Source of the DNA: Brachionus plicatilis | Taxonomy: Eukaryota; Rotifera; Eurotatoria; Ploima; Brachionidae | Length of the DNA stretch: 64,000 nucleotides | Assembly (NCBI GenBank): GCA_010279815.1 | Contig: QEOQ01000651.1 | Location: 354,587 to 418,586 of the forward strand | Direction: 5' to 3' | Shown here: one piece after another, positions 31,783-43,139 of the stretch | How the letters are laid out: each line of letters opens with the position of its first letter | Position numbering within the stretch: position 1 is the first letter of the stretch | Program-made: the position numbers and the translations under genes | Notes under the pieces: generated by a model | Database searches by the model: none | Seen by the model: only the letters and a program-made list of their open reading frames with translations | What the model was told of the DNA's origin: nothing

Positions 31783-33012
31783 ATGTTGGAAAAAAAATTG
31801 CTTCTAAGCTTTGTTATTGTCCTGGTCAATTGTAATTCAGTATTTGGTCAATGCTGGTTTGGATCTTATGGCCGTGGAGTTGGCTGGCCATTAAGCTCAT
31901 GCAGATCAGGACAAGAAAAAGATGGACTTTTGTGTTACCCCCACTGTTCCAATGGCTACTACGGTGTAGGACCAGTTTGCTGGGCTAGATGTGGCGACAG
32001 CTATTCCGATCACGGTGCTTTGTGTACAAGAGGACCACACATTTACGGAAAAGGCTGTTGTTGTATTCGATTTTTCGGCTGGACTAATGGATGCTGTTCA
32101 AATTGTCCATCTGGCTACAATGACGATGGATGTACGTGTCACAGGTATATGCACACATATGCCAAATCAACTTATGGCCGTGGCGCTGGTGAGCCCATGA
32201 TTTGTAGATCAAATGAACATCAAAGTGGAGCATTGTGCTATCCGCCATGTAGAGATGGATACAAAGGCATTGGTCCTGTGTGCTGGCAGAATGGCTGTCC
32301 AAGAACAATGCCGCATCAATGTGGTCTTTTATGTACGATTGATTCGAAGCAATGTGAAGAGATGCTTAAATCAATAGCTGAAGATTCCTTTGGTTTGATA
32401 TCATCTTTTATAGAGAGAGGAGCTTTGAGTCCATCAACAGTCCTTGGTGTGGCCTCGTCTACTACAGGCCTTGCTTCCACATTGATAAATGACATTTGTG
32501 AAGAAAACATCCAAATTCCATCTTTTTGCGTTAAATCAACCTATTCTGAAAATGGAGCGATCAAACTTTCATCTTGTAGTGGCAAAAACGAATTTGATTG
32601 TGGCTTATTTTGCACAAATAATGCAGTAAAGTGCTCGAAAGAAATAGCAAGAACTATTTCTGTTGTAACAGGCCTTTTGTCGGATGCGCTCACGCCAATA
32701 CCGACACAAAAGGAAATAAATTCAAAGTTTGCAGATTTCAAAAGTAGCATTACAAAAGCCAACAAAGGTCTGTCCGATGTAATTGATGTTATAAAGAATG
32801 GTGTTTCACTTTATAATACATTGAGTAGTGCCAAAAGTTTTAATGTAAAAATGTTGGAACTAGCTAAATCTGTTATGGACTATGGTGACAGTATACCAGG
32901 AAGTAAGATTTATTTAATAAATTATTGTTGTTTAAAATTTTTTTATTTAACAAAGTGTGCTAAGACAGTCAAAAATTGTTGCAAATCAGCATCATTTGAA
33001 AGCATAATCTAA
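31783..33012 (+). CDS. Secreted protein with repeated GLLCYP/GPVCW cysteine modules
   Basis: 409 codons. A signal peptide (MLEKKLLLSFVIVLVNCNSV) precedes repeated modules: GLLCYPHCSNGYYGVGPVCW, and GALCYPPCRDGYKGIGPVCW, with Tyr/Gly/Cys-rich sequence between them (residues about 24-185). The C-terminal half is less Cys-rich and helical, with DCGLFCTNNAVKCS as one more paired-Cys block. A possible phase-preserving intron lies at 32903-32968 (GTAAGA...ACAG, 66 nt, no stop), so the mature C-terminus is uncertain (either about 387 or 409 residues). The repeated 'GxxCYPxCxxGYxGxGPVCW' module is recurrent in secreted proteins of small aquatic eukaryotes; its function is not established. It is divergent from the gene at 30307-31311. 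Confidence 0.75.
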   Translation: MLEKKLLLSFVIVLVNCNSVFGQCWFGSYGRGVGWPLSSCRSGQEKDGLLCYPHCSNGYYGVGPVCWARCGDSYSDHGALCTRGPHIYGKGCCCIRFFGWTNGCCSNCPSGYNDDGCTCHRYMHTYAKSTYGRGAGEPMICRSNEHQSGALCYPPCRDGYKGIGPVCWQNGCPRTMPHQCGLLCTIDSKQCEEMLKSIAEDSFGLISSFIERGALSPSTVLGVASSTTGLASTLINDICEENIQIPSFCVKSTYSENGAIKLSSCSGKNEFDCGLFCTNNAVKCSKEIARTISVVTGLLSDALTPIPTQKEINSKFADFKSSITKANKGLSDVIDVIKNGVSLYNTLSSAKSFNVKMLELAKSVMDYGDSIPGSKIYLINYCCLKFFYLTKCAKTVKNCCKSASFESII

Positions 33013-34587
33013 ATTTTATCTAATTTTTATTTTAACATTAAATGCCAAAAATAATAATCAAAATTATTTAAAAAAAATTAGCAGCAATTCAAAAGTGTAA
33101 AAGAATATTTATTCATCGTTTAAACATGATTATATTGTTTACCTTTTATAATTATTTATTATTTTTCAGTTACAAAATTTACTTTTACTAATTACCAATT
33201 TAATTTTTTCTTTTTTTTTGTTGTTCAGAAATAAGCTTAAGAAAGACTGAGTGCAAAAGTTGAGACTTGAGTCAATTGTCTTAAGTCTACCACTATACAA
33301 CGACAAAATTTTTAAATTTATTTTCTAAATTAAATTTTTTTATTAATAAAATATTTTTGGTCAATTTTATGTCAATACTCCATTATCAAAATCTAAAATT
33401 AAATCTAAATCCGGTTCTTTCCTTAAAAAATCTGTCTAATTTTTTATAATCCACCTTGCTTATTAGCCTATTCCCTAACCAGAGGTGTTCAGAGACATCC
33501 AAGTGAAATTATAACAAAATAATAATAGCATAAAAGAAATTTACCAGAAAAGAAAAAAAATTTTATTTTTTATTCTTTTGAGAAAGAAATTTCTAAGTTT
33601 TTTTTTAATGTGACTTATCAACCTTTAGGTTTTTCAATGTTTTCTTCAATTTAAGAAAAAAAAATAAAATTATTTTTCTTTACTTTTACTTTCACTAATT
33701 CTAAATAAAATTTTTGATTTTTTGACTGTTGAAAAAGGTAATAATTTAACTAGTTAAGAGTTTTTTTTAATATTTAAGTTGGTTTGATTTAATTTTTAAA
33801 CTCAATGCTTTAAAGAAATAAAAAAAAAATTAATAAAAGGACAATTTATAAAAAATTAAATGAATATGCTATCGTTCTCTTATTTAATGTTTTTCAATCA
33901 CAATTTAGCTAAAATTCTTAAAATTCGACTGCTAAAATATAATTTATGAAATTTAGGTTACGATTAAAGGAATATTGAGATTCAAATCGAACCGATGTTA
34001 AATTGATCAGAGAATTAAAAATCATTTGGATATTTAAACTCGAGATTTCTTAAAAGCAATGAGATTAAGAGATCAAAGTTGAAGTTTTTTAAATTTTAGC
34101 AATTTGCCATTTTTTTTGAAATTTAAGAAAAATCCAAAAATTATATGGTATAATTATTATTCTGAGTTTTTTAACAATAAGAGCTTAATTTTTAATTAAT
34201 TTGAATAAATTAATGATTAATTAGTATTTTATTAAAATTTCTAAAAAAAATAAAAAATCTCCAAAAAAAATCATCTAAAATTAAATAATCTATGTTTGAA
34301 ACACTAAATTTAATTTCAATAGAGCGACATTGCAAAAATTTATCCAAATATTTCTAAAATAAAATATTTCTCAACCATCGCACATTTTACATTGATGCTG
34401 TTAAAAGATTTCTAATTTTTTTTAGCTAAAAAACTTTTTTTTTTTTTTTGATAGTTTATTTAATAAAAATTTTTTTAAATGGCTTTGAGTAATTAAACTC
34501 CTTTCACCATTGTTAGAAGAATTTTTAAATAGTGTTAGAGTTTAAATAATTTCAGAAAGAACAAATTACAAATACATTTTAGAAAGG
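33013..34587. other. Intergenic, no gene recognised
   Basis: About 1.6 kb of AT-rich sequence between a Cys-rich gene and a LINE. No domain-bearing frame or clear repeat was found. Confidence 0.5.
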
Positions 34588-35470
34588 TTACAAGCTTTGA
34601 ACTATCCACTGCTGCAAATACTTTGAGACAATTGACAAGGGAGTTCTAAAGTCAGGTATTCTTGAGCTTTCAACAAAGACATCAACGTACTCTTTCGAAA
34701 GGCTTGTTATCAAAGCGTTTTTGTGACCGAAACAATTTTTTAAGTATCTAATAAACAGTTTTTCTAGTCTTAATTTTATTGGATCTAATTTAGTTTCTTC
34801 AAGGAAGTTATAAAAAATTTCCGACGGGGTGTCAAAGGGGAGATGGTAAATAGACTTGATAGAGATATTTTGAAGTACTTGTAACCTCTGGATATTTGTT
34901 TTTGATTTTGTTTTTGAGACTAGTTTTATAGCAAAAAAACTATAATCTATAATTGAACCTATGAGAGCATTATAAACCCCTACTAAAGTTTTATTATTGA
35001 GCTTCCATGATTTATGGGACAGAATTTTGATAATATTTAGTCTATCTTGACACCTAGACCGGATAAACTCGACTTGAGAGTTAAAACATAAGCTTTCATC
35101 AAATTTTATACCTAAAAAAATTGGACAATCACAGTATGGAATTTTCTTGCCAAGAAGATTAAGAACTAGATCCTGATTTTTTGAAGAATTTCCAGAAAAA
35201 ATTAAGTAACAGCACTTATCGGGAGCCATTTTTAGTCTCCATTTGTAGAGCCAAGTTTCGACTTTTTTCAAGTAGCTATTTATAACTTTGGAAATGTTAC
35301 CATATTTCTTAAATATGAAGAAGGTGACTAAATCATCTGCAAATAATAAAGAGTAAGAATTGTTTTTTTTGTCCTGTTTAGGTACGTCATTAATAAAAAT
35401 TGAAAATAAAAGAGGGCTAATAACGGCACCCTGGGGGACGCCAGTTGCTATTTCTCCACAAGTAGAAAAA
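34588..35470 (-). pseudogene. Jockey-like LINE reverse transcriptase, C-terminal half
   Basis: An open frame from about 35470 down to 34588. It begins with the RT motif ATGVPQGAVISPLLFSIFIN, then the catalytic LLFADDLVTFF near 35340, followed by thumb/C-terminal sequence (MAPDKCCYLIFSG, IPYCDCPIFLGIKFDESL, a YNALIGSIIDYSF block). The N-terminal RT motifs and endonuclease are missing because the frame hits a stop and a microsatellite-tailed second LINE at 35480. The coding sequence is intact for over 290 codons, so the insertion is young. It is a different LINE family from its neighbour at 35481-36840. Confidence 0.8.
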
Positions 35471-35480
35471 ACTCATAACA

Positions 35481-36840
35481 TCAATTAATATATAATAATA
35501 ATAATAATAATAAAATAAAGCTATGATGTGCTATGCACATGAAATGAGGTTTTAGCCTCATCATAATAGCTTGCTAAAGTCAATTTTATCAATTTTGTTT
35601 TTAAAAGTATCTATAGAAGTTGAGTTTAAAATGTCTTTGTCCAACCAATTCCAAGCGTTTACTACTCTGTTACTGAAGAAATTATATCTCTGATCACAAT
35701 TTTTAACCAGTTGTTTCTCCAAAATGAAGTCATGGCGTCTTGGGATTGTTCTGAGCGCACTTTCTTTGTTTTTGAAGACCAAGGGCTTGAACCAATTGAT
35801 ATTATCCAGACCTTTTACAATCTTGAACATCTCAATTAAGTCTCCTCTAAGTCTTCTTACTTCTAAAGTTGTCAAGTTTAAGCCAACTAATCTACCGTGA
35901 TAGCTTAGTTTGCATAATTCTGGTACGAGTTTGGTCGCTCTTCTTTGGACTGACTCCAACACTTTTATATCTTTCTTTAGATATGGATTCCAAACTTGAA
36001 TACCGTACTCTAAATGAGGTCTCACATAAGCCTTGTATAGCCTACTTACCGTTTCTTTACATTTGAATTTAATTGCACGTTTGATTGAGCCCAAGACAGA
36101 ATTTGCTTTGTTAGCCGCAGAATTTACCTGATTTGACCATTTTAAATTGTTAGTAACAATCACACCTAAGTCACGTTCGCTTTCTGTCTTCATTAAGGGC
36201 ATGTTGTTTATTGTGTAATTGAATTGAGGATTATTTGAACCACAGTGCATAACCTTACATTTCTCGTCATTCAATTTAATTAACCAATCGTCCGTCCATT
36301 TTGAGACTTTGATAAGATCGTTTTCAAGACCAGAGCAGGATTTCGCATTGTCTATAACTGACATTAATTTTGAATCGTCAGCGAACATTTCACAAAGGTT
36401 GTTCAACAGTTTTGACAAATCATTAATGTAAATTAGAAACAAGATCGGCCCTAGAACTGATCCTTGTGGAACTCCACTTGTTACTTCGATCCAATCAGAG
36501 ACAGATTCTCCCAAAACAACTCTTTGTCTTCTGTTTGACAAAAATGCTTGTATCCATTTAATTATAGAACTGTCAAAGCCGTAACATTTGAGTTTATGCA
36601 TAAGACGTTTATAAGGGACTGTGTCGAATGCTTTGGCAAAGTCTAAATAAATAATGTCCAAAGCCAGTCTCAGATTCAATGTCTCTGACATTAAATCAAC
36701 TGTCTCAAGCAAGTTTGTAACACAAGATTTTTTGTTCACAAATCCATGTTGTCTAATGTTAATCAAATTGTTTACTACCAGAAAGTCAATCAGGACATTT
36801 TTTATAAGCCTCTCCATAACCTTGCACAGAATGGATATAG
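35481..36840 (-). mobile_element. CR1/L2-like LINE, 5'-truncated, with (TAA)n tail
   Basis: An intact 418-codon RT frame (36817-35561), extending upstream in frame to about 36837 (CKVMERLI). RT landmarks in order: KSCVTNLLETVDL, IYLDFAKAFDTVP (first catalytic Asp region), VPQGSVLGPILFLIYINDL, CEMFADDSKLMS (catalytic FADD), SERDLGVIVTNNLKW, RPHLEYGIQVWNPYLK and RATKLVP. The 3' UTR carries CTATGATGTGCTATGCAC and ends in an ATA/TAA microsatellite (35490-35515), as in CR1-type LINEs. The endonuclease and any ORF1 are missing. Related dead copies are at 3715, 28838, 53585 and 48960. Confidence 0.85.
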
Positions 36841-36984
36841 TAATAGTAGTAGTAGTGTAAGCTGTAACACATAAAGTGTGAGTGCAGTTTATAACGCTGC
36901 ACTTTGTCAGCTTGTGGTTTTGGTTATGGCCACATACTTCATAAGTTCATCAATTTCAGCTTCGGTATATAATTAAAATTTAAA

Positions 36985-37089
36985 AAGATTAAAATTGAAT
37001 TTTAGTTATGAAAGGTGCTACATGTTTAAGTACTGAACTTTCCAGGAATGAAGATATATTAAAGTGGTAATTACACAATGGGTCTCATA
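36985..37089. repeat. 105-bp dispersed direct repeat, copy 1
   Basis: Nearly identical to 38598-38699: both contain GGTGCTACATGTTTAAGTAC and TTCCAGGAATGAAGATATAT and end CACAATGGGTCTCA. The pair brackets the coiled-coil relic and the hairpin element. Confidence 0.9.
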
Positions 37090-37099
37090 ACATCGTATT

Positions 37100-37400
37100 T
37101 TCTTCTTTTACAGTCAAAATAGTACTGTAAAAGAAGCATCCCCTACTGTTTCCAGATGAGTGCCTCTCTATCTCGCAGATCCCTGCGCAGAGTATTGAGT
37201 TCGTTGGTCTCCTGATTGAACTGGCTTCTCTTCGAATAAAGTTCCCTTTAAAAGTCGATCCACCATTTCCTGACTCTTTCTTTGTATTAGATTAGTGTTC
37301 AGATTGGCATGAACTTCATCGAAACCGTGGGAAAGGCCGCAAACTTAGGTCGGAAGGCCGAAAATTCAATCTCCAACTTTTCCAACTGTTATTAGTTTCT
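37100..37400 (-). pseudogene. Coiled-coil gene fragment with frame breaks
   Basis: GC-richer than its surroundings. Minus-strand pieces read LEKLEIEFSAFRPKFAAFPT, then QRKSQEMVDRLLKGTLFEEK in a second frame, then FNQETNELNTLRRDLRDREA in a third before a TAG. The order and heptad-like composition suggest one coiled-coil protein that has suffered two frame breaks. A ciliary or structural protein is plausible, but it was not identified. A CTTCTTTTACAGT/ACTGTAAAAGAAG palindrome lies at 37102-37133. Confidence 0.5.
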
Positions 37401-37463
37401 TGGTTGTTTTTATTCGCCTCAATTGTTCAACTGTATCTTCTTAAATAAAAGTAATAAAATAAA

Positions 37464-37816
37464 GGCAATGTGAAATTTTAGTACAAAAATTACAGTACAA
37501 AAAGTAAAAACTTTAATAATTTTTTTTCTAATTGTGCAAAAATGGTTCTGCAAAAGGCACAATATTGTACAAATTTGTACAAAAGAATTCCAAGCTCTGC
37601 AAAAACTCTGCAATTTTCTGTAAAATGCACACCGTCAAAAAATCCTTGATTAAACTATGCAATAAATTGCAGAGTTTTTGCAGAGCTTGGAATTCTTTTG
37701 TACAAATTTGTACAATATTGTGCCTTTTGCAGAACCATTTTTGCACAATTAGAAAAAAAATTATTAAAGTTTTTACTTTTTGTACTGTAATGTTTGTACT
37801 AAAATTTCACATTGCC
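37464..37816. mobile_element. hAT-like foldback element (GGCAATGTG family), about 148-bp arms
   Basis: Near-perfect inverted arms 37464-37611 and 37668-37816 (for example TTCCAAGCTCTGCAAAAAC against its complement). The 8-mer TAAAATAA occurs directly at both sides (37455-37462 and 37817-37824). The terminus GGCAATGTGAAATTTTAGTA resembles GGCATTGTGAATTTTGGTA at 57075. The transcript would fold into a very long hairpin. Confidence 0.85.
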
Positions 37817-37829
37817 TAAAATAAACTCA

Positions 37830-39214
37830 AATATTATGAATTAAATTTACTTGATATGTTCTTGAGATTAATAAATTTTTGCTTAAGTGACCGAAGTATG
37901 CTTGGCCAATCGTTCAACTGTTCTTAATTTTTTAAAATAACAATCTTAAAAAAATTATTTTAAATAAATTTAAATTGAAAATTCCTTTTCTTTAAAGAAA
38001 TTTTTTCATTTTCCAACACTTAACATTTAGTCGGATCGGATCAATTCATCTCATCAAAAAAGTTTAATTTTATCTTTTTAAACAAAATCCCCTTGAGCCT
38101 AGTTCCAAAAAGTTTAAAAGGCTTCAAACTCAGAACTTCAAACTTCAAACATCGTTATTATTAACTCATTTCTTCAAAAAACAATTAAGGGGTACATCAA
38201 TTAATAACTTAATTAAACATAAAATGGCAAGTTTTTTTTCTATTTTACTTTTTTAGAAATAATTGCGTAATTAAATTTCAAATTTTAACATACATAAGCA
38301 TTGAGTTTAAATTAAACAACGTAATTTCAAAATTTCAAAAAAGTTAAATAGAAAAAAAAACTTGCCAAATGCTATTTACATAATTACGGATACAATTAGA
38401 TTAATCAAAATGATGAATTTTGACTAACTTTTATTCTATATACTAATTTTTGAGAATGAATTAATACAAAAATCAAAAATTTTTATTTATTTGTTTAACT
38501 TTACCAGGCTTAAGCTCTCTCAGATTAACAATTAAAAAAAAAACATTATTTTAAAAATTAAAAAATTTAATAAAATAAAATAAAATAAAGTAAAATAGAT
38601 TAAAATTGAATTTTAGTTATGAAAGGTGCTACATGTTTAAGTACTGAACTTTCCAGGAATGAAGATATATTAAAACAGTAATTACACAATGGGTCTCACT
38701 AAACTCAAATTGTCGATGCAAGACTTTTAATAGTTTAAGTTTAGTTAAGACCTCTTGATGTAACATGTTGGAGGGATTCTCATATTTTAGTTTATAAAAT
38801 AAAACATATTATATTAAAATTTTTATATTTTTTAAGTTAAATTATTTCCTAAATTGTATAAAAAATTTAATTTAAAAATTTTTTGTTTGAAAACAATATT
38901 AATTAATAATTCAATGTTTAATGTAATCTATTTAATTTAAGTTTAATGAGATTGAAAAAATCCCTACTTTTTTTTAAATAAATTCGAAACATCACACTTT
39001 TTTAATTTTTTATTTAAAATTCTATAAAATTTCTTATTAAAAGACGAAAAAATACACCATATACTAACTAACTTTTTTTCTTTCAAAATTCTTTTAAAAT
39101 TTACTTTTCCTTAGAGGAGTCTGATTCAATTAATCGATAAATAGATAAATTAAAGATTGTTTTCAATTGATTTTTCATTTTTTAGTTCGTTATTGTATAA
39201 ATCTTTATTTTCAA
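37830..39214. other. Intergenic with the second copy of the 105-bp repeat
   Basis: AT-rich. 38220-38370 forms an imperfect inverted repeat around GGCAAGTTTTTTTTC and its complement. 38598-38699 repeats 36985-37089. Otherwise nothing is supported. Confidence 0.5.
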
Positions 39215-39375
39215 GGTTACTTTTCCTATTAAATATGAAAAATGTAACCAGGCCGTCTGCCAAAAGCAGAGAATATTTAGTATTCATTTTGTTTATTTGG
39301 GAATGCCGCTGATAAATATACTTAACTATAAAGGACTTGTAACTGAGCCTTGAGGATCACCAGCAAATATTTGAT
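39215..39375 (-). pseudogene. LINE RT motif fragment
   Basis: Minus-strand reading gives AGDPQGSVTSPL, then LSIFISGIPK, a degenerate version of the 'GVPQGS...SPLLF.IFINDIP' RT block. Isolated. Confidence 0.6.
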
Positions 39376-39732
39376 ATTAATTGCTTATATTGTCATTCAC
39401 AATTAATTTAATAATGACGTATCAATGATTTTTAGAAAAATTAAAAAAATTTTTTTATTTTATTTAAACATAATCTAATAATTTTCATTTTTGATTAAAT
39501 CTAAGATTAATAACTAAGATAAAATCACGTGTCAATTTAATATTTTGGTACAATGTTGCACATTTTTACCACTAATGTAGAATGTGATCAAAAATTATCT
39601 GTAAATAGAATTGTTAATCAAAAAATCAATTTACACTTTTTTTTATCACAAGCTTTTTAATGTTATTTTATCTAAATTTTGTTTGATAGTTGATAAATCA
39701 AAATAGTTTAGAAAATTTCAATTGTAAAATCA

Positions 39733-40479
39733 TCATTTGGACACTTTGTTTCCAAATTTACTGTAAAAAGTTATTTTACAAGTTCTGGCTTTTCCAGTTA
39801 ATTGATCGAAACCCTTGCATTCCAAGTAAGGTGGAATATACACGTGCAAGCTGATACTTGGTCGAGTATGCGAAGTATTTTCCACGCGATGAAGCCCGAT
39901 TGAATCTTAAAAATTAAAAAGTTTATTTCCATTTTTTTCAATTATATTTTTAAATAAATATTTAGAATTTAGAATTTTACCATTGATATAACAAACATCA
40001 TTTTTTTTCATCACATTTCTGCATCTTTCTTTCATTTCTCTATTTTCCTCTGAATCATCTGGCCATTCGTACTTGGTCTCCAAAAGCTCTCCATCCAAGC
40101 ACTTCATAAAACAGTGAGCATTACTGTGATCATGAATACTGGAACCTTGGGACTCGGCCCAACACAATAACAAAATATTGTACTTCCCATTTCCTTCATC
40201 GATCAGATTTCGCGTGTATTTGTGCGGATCGTATTTGGCATAGTGACGCCAATCTTTGGGATTGCTCTTATAGTTCTCAATTAATTTGTTGACATAGTCG
40301 ACATTGACAAAGTCGTGCTCAAAAACTTGTCTTAATAAGGCGACAAGTTCTTTTAGGTCTTTTGGAACTGGCACCTGTTCCATGCTAATTTTCATTTCAT
40401 GGGCCTTTATTTGATCCTGAAGATGCTCGGTAAAAACTACCTGAGAGCCATCAAATCGTTGTAAATTGGCAACTTCCAT
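39733..40479 (-). CDS. CDO1: Cysteine dioxygenase type 1
   Basis: Two exons: 40479-39981 and 39905-39733, joined across a 75-nt intron (39980-39906) in phase 1 to give 223 residues (vertebrate enzyme about 200). The cupin metal-binding motif SSIHDHSNAHCFMK supplies His116, His118 and, five residues on, Cys123. Exon 2 supplies the third ligand His172 (GLHRVEN) and Tyr189 in SISLHVYIPPY. Cys123-Tyr189 is the thioether cofactor pair known in the family. The enzyme oxidises cysteine to cysteine sulfinate using Fe(II) and O2, the entry to taurine and sulfate. All key residues are present, so it should be active. Cytosolic, with no signal peptide. The N-terminus is slightly longer than in vertebrates. 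Confidence 0.95.
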
Positions 40480-40489
40480 TTTAAGCTCG

Positions 40490-41380
40490 ATTTAGAGACT
40501 TGAGACAACAATAATTTTTTTTAACCTAGATCCGAACTATTAGTTTAAATTATCTAAAAAATTTATTTAATTTCGTCTTTTTTTAAATTATTTTAGAAGA
40601 TTTTGATCAAGTGTTAAAGTCTTAAATAGTGTTTATCAAAGCTACTCGAGCTCTATCAAGATCTATTATGAGTGTTTTAACACCTGTATATCATGTTAGA
40701 TCTTACCCACCAACAAAATAAAATTCAATTAATTTTCTAGAAAGACTAGGAAATTGAATGATTTAGGGAGTGTTTGATAACAGTGACCAGAAACGAACAT
40801 TAATGCCACGAGCGCAAACTAAATCTGAAATAGGTGGATTTTCGTTCATTTAATTTGATGAATTGCGCACAAATTCAAAATATTTTTTTTTCTCAAAATA
40901 GATAACCTTGTTTTAAATTTTTAATTTAGAAAGATCTTGTTTTCTGAATCACGAGTTTTTTGAATATTTTGAACAAAAAATTAGCTTAATTGGCAAATAT
41001 TTCGAGAGTTTACCATCTAAATATTACGCCATGTCAATCAATAATTGGCATTGGTTAACAAAAAAAAAATTTAATTTTATCAAATTTAAAGCTTTTTTGA
41101 TAATGAGTTTTAGATTTATCAAAAAATGAACCTTTAACTTTTATCTGATTAAAGCAAAATGAAATTAAAGTCTAAAAAATGTCTTATTTTTATTTGATGA
41201 AAAGTACATTTTTTAGCTTTATAATTATTTATTTCGATTTAAAATAATCTGTAGATTTTTAGTTAATCAACTTTAAACAAAATGAATTTAATAGATTCGA
41301 ATAAAAAATTTAATTTTTCCTTAATTTAAAAAAATTTAAATTTATTAAAAAGTATTAAAGTTAGGTTTTGTGAAAAGAAC
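40490..41380. other. Intergenic, no gene recognised
   Basis: AT-rich sequence upstream of the cysteine dioxygenase gene. A TGATCAAGTG...GAGCTC-containing patch lies at 40605-40680. No feature is supported. Confidence 0.4.
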
Positions 41381-41388
41381 AGAACGAA

Positions 41389-41916
41389 GGCAAATTGAAG
41401 TTAGACATCAAGATCAAAATATAAAATGTTATATTTTTTTTAATAATTGAGAAAAAATACATTTTTTCTAAGCTTTTACTTTACATGTTTTGTCAAGTGT
41501 ATTTTCATGTTTAAAATTTTTAAATATTCTTTTTTATTGAACTTTAATAGATTTAAATTTTTTAATTGATTTTAACAAAGCTTACTCTTAAAGACAAAAA
41601 AATTGAATTTTTAAAATTTATGATTTTTTTTAAGTGGAAAAAAAATTATTTCAGTTTGAATGAATGAATATTAAAGTTACAAATTTGAATTTTTGAATTA
41701 ACTTTACCTGAATTATTTAAATTATTGATTATTTTTGTTAGATAAATTATAGGTTTATCATTTTGATGTTTATTTTTTAATGAAACATTATTAGGCATTA
41801 CATGTCTGGTAATGTTTAGTATTTATTTCTTAAAAATTATTTGATTAATTAAGTTTAAAAATTTTAAATGATCGTTTTGATCTTAAAATTTGATATGAAA
41901 CTTCAATTTGTCAAAA
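41389..41916. mobile_element. GGCAAATTG-family MITE copy
   Basis: Left end GGCAAATTGAAGTTAGACAT; right end ...ACTTCAATTTGTC. Body matches 28029-28575 along its length. The 8-mer AGAACGAA flanks it directly on the left (41381-41388) and recurs on the right at 41917-41924 after four extra A residues. Confidence 0.75.
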
Positions 41917-41944
41917 AGAACGAAAAAAATATAAAAAATTTTTA

Positions 41945-42535
41945 CTTTGAGTTAAAAGCTAGGTATGTGAATGCTACACGATGCAACATAGATAGTCGCA
42001 TCAACTATCAAAGTCTACAAATCAGGGTTGGTCAAAAGTCAAACTTTAAAGTCAGAATCATTAAAAGACAAAGTCAAAGTCGACTTTGACTTTTGACCAC
42101 CTCTGCTAAAAATTATTTGCAAAATCTCTGTAAATGCAGTAGGTTGTGCAGAGTTTTAATATAATTTGGTATGTCATTTAACTATATTTAAAATTTTGAG
42201 CTTATAGAAAAAAAATTACTACTTTTTTTTAAATTTAAATTTAAATTAATTTTAAAAACCTAACTTATCACATTAAATTAATTAAAATTTAAATACATAT
42301 TTTTCATCGATATAAAAAATTAATTAATAAAATAAATTTAAGCTTTTTTAAGAATAAGATAATTTTTCGTCTTTTACATTAAAATAAGTTCATTGAAAAA
42401 AAAAAAAAAGTTCATTGAAAGAGTCAACTTTTAGAGGTTTCAAAAGGTAAATTTGGCAGAAATTAGATTTCAATTTGCATTTTGCAGAGATTTTGCACGT
42501 CATTAGCAGACTTTAGCAATCACGGAACTAATTTT
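41945..42535. repeat. Dispersed TIR-like repeat with nested MITE
   Basis: Left part (GAATGCTACACGATGCAAC, AAAGTCTAC) and right part in inverse orientation (GCAAAATGCA..., ATTAGCAGACTTTAGCAATC) correspond to the 2140-2340 repeat. A MITE interrupts it at 42023. Confidence 0.65.
42023..42105. mobile_element. Minimal hAT-like MITE, 83 bp
   Basis: Ends CAGGGTTGGTCAAAAGTC and GACTTTTGACCACCTCTG. Flanking 8-mers CTACAAAT (42015-42022) and CTAAAAAT (42106-42113) match at 7 of 8. The copy of the host repeat at 2190 lacks the insertion. Confidence 0.85.
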
Positions 42536-42539
42536 AAAA

Positions 42540-43137
42540 TTTTTTGAAAAAAGTTATTGAAAATTTTTTTATTTGTTCTGTTCTTTTTTGCTGAACTTCA
42601 TAAAATCGCTTTAATAAGTTTTGAAAAATTATGTCGTGATGATTATTTTTTAAATTTCTTTAAACTGGTAGATAAAATAAAAGTCATGGTACCAGACAAA
42701 TATGAAAATTTTGTAAAAATAAAAATATCTATTATTTTAAGAAAAAAACTCTGAATTTATTGGGATCATTAAAAAATAACAAATATTAATTGAAAACAAT
42801 CAATTGAGCAATTAAGTTTGTTAAAATAGTAAAAATTAATAAAAAGATTCGAATTAGCAAAGTTATTTTTTTATTTTATTAGAATAATAGTTTGGGAAGA
42901 ACCCCGTTCAGTTTGGAATGGTAATTAATCTCCCTATCAGCCACGTGTTAATTAGTTTTGATAATAAAAAAAAACTGAACAAAATTTTGGAATTGTTACA
43001 AGAATTAGAAAAGTTAATTAAGCATTAAATTTTCCTTTTCGAGAAGTGGTAATTTTGCCAAATTTTAAATTCAAATTATTTTAATTGATTTGTTAATTCG
43101 ACTTTTTCATTTTTTTTACTGCTGGTTATCAAAACAA
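42540..43137. other. Intergenic, no gene recognised
   Basis: AT-rich. A short frame at 42557-42754 has no domain features and low-complexity composition, so it is not called. Confidence 0.4.
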
Positions 43138-43139
43138 TA

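Noticed and set aside
34588..36840. One single long LINE
   Set aside because: Both halves contain their own GVPQG and FADD motifs, so they are two different elements side by side.
42557..42754. Plus-strand 65-aa frame
   Set aside because: No domain, biased AT-driven composition, no gene context.
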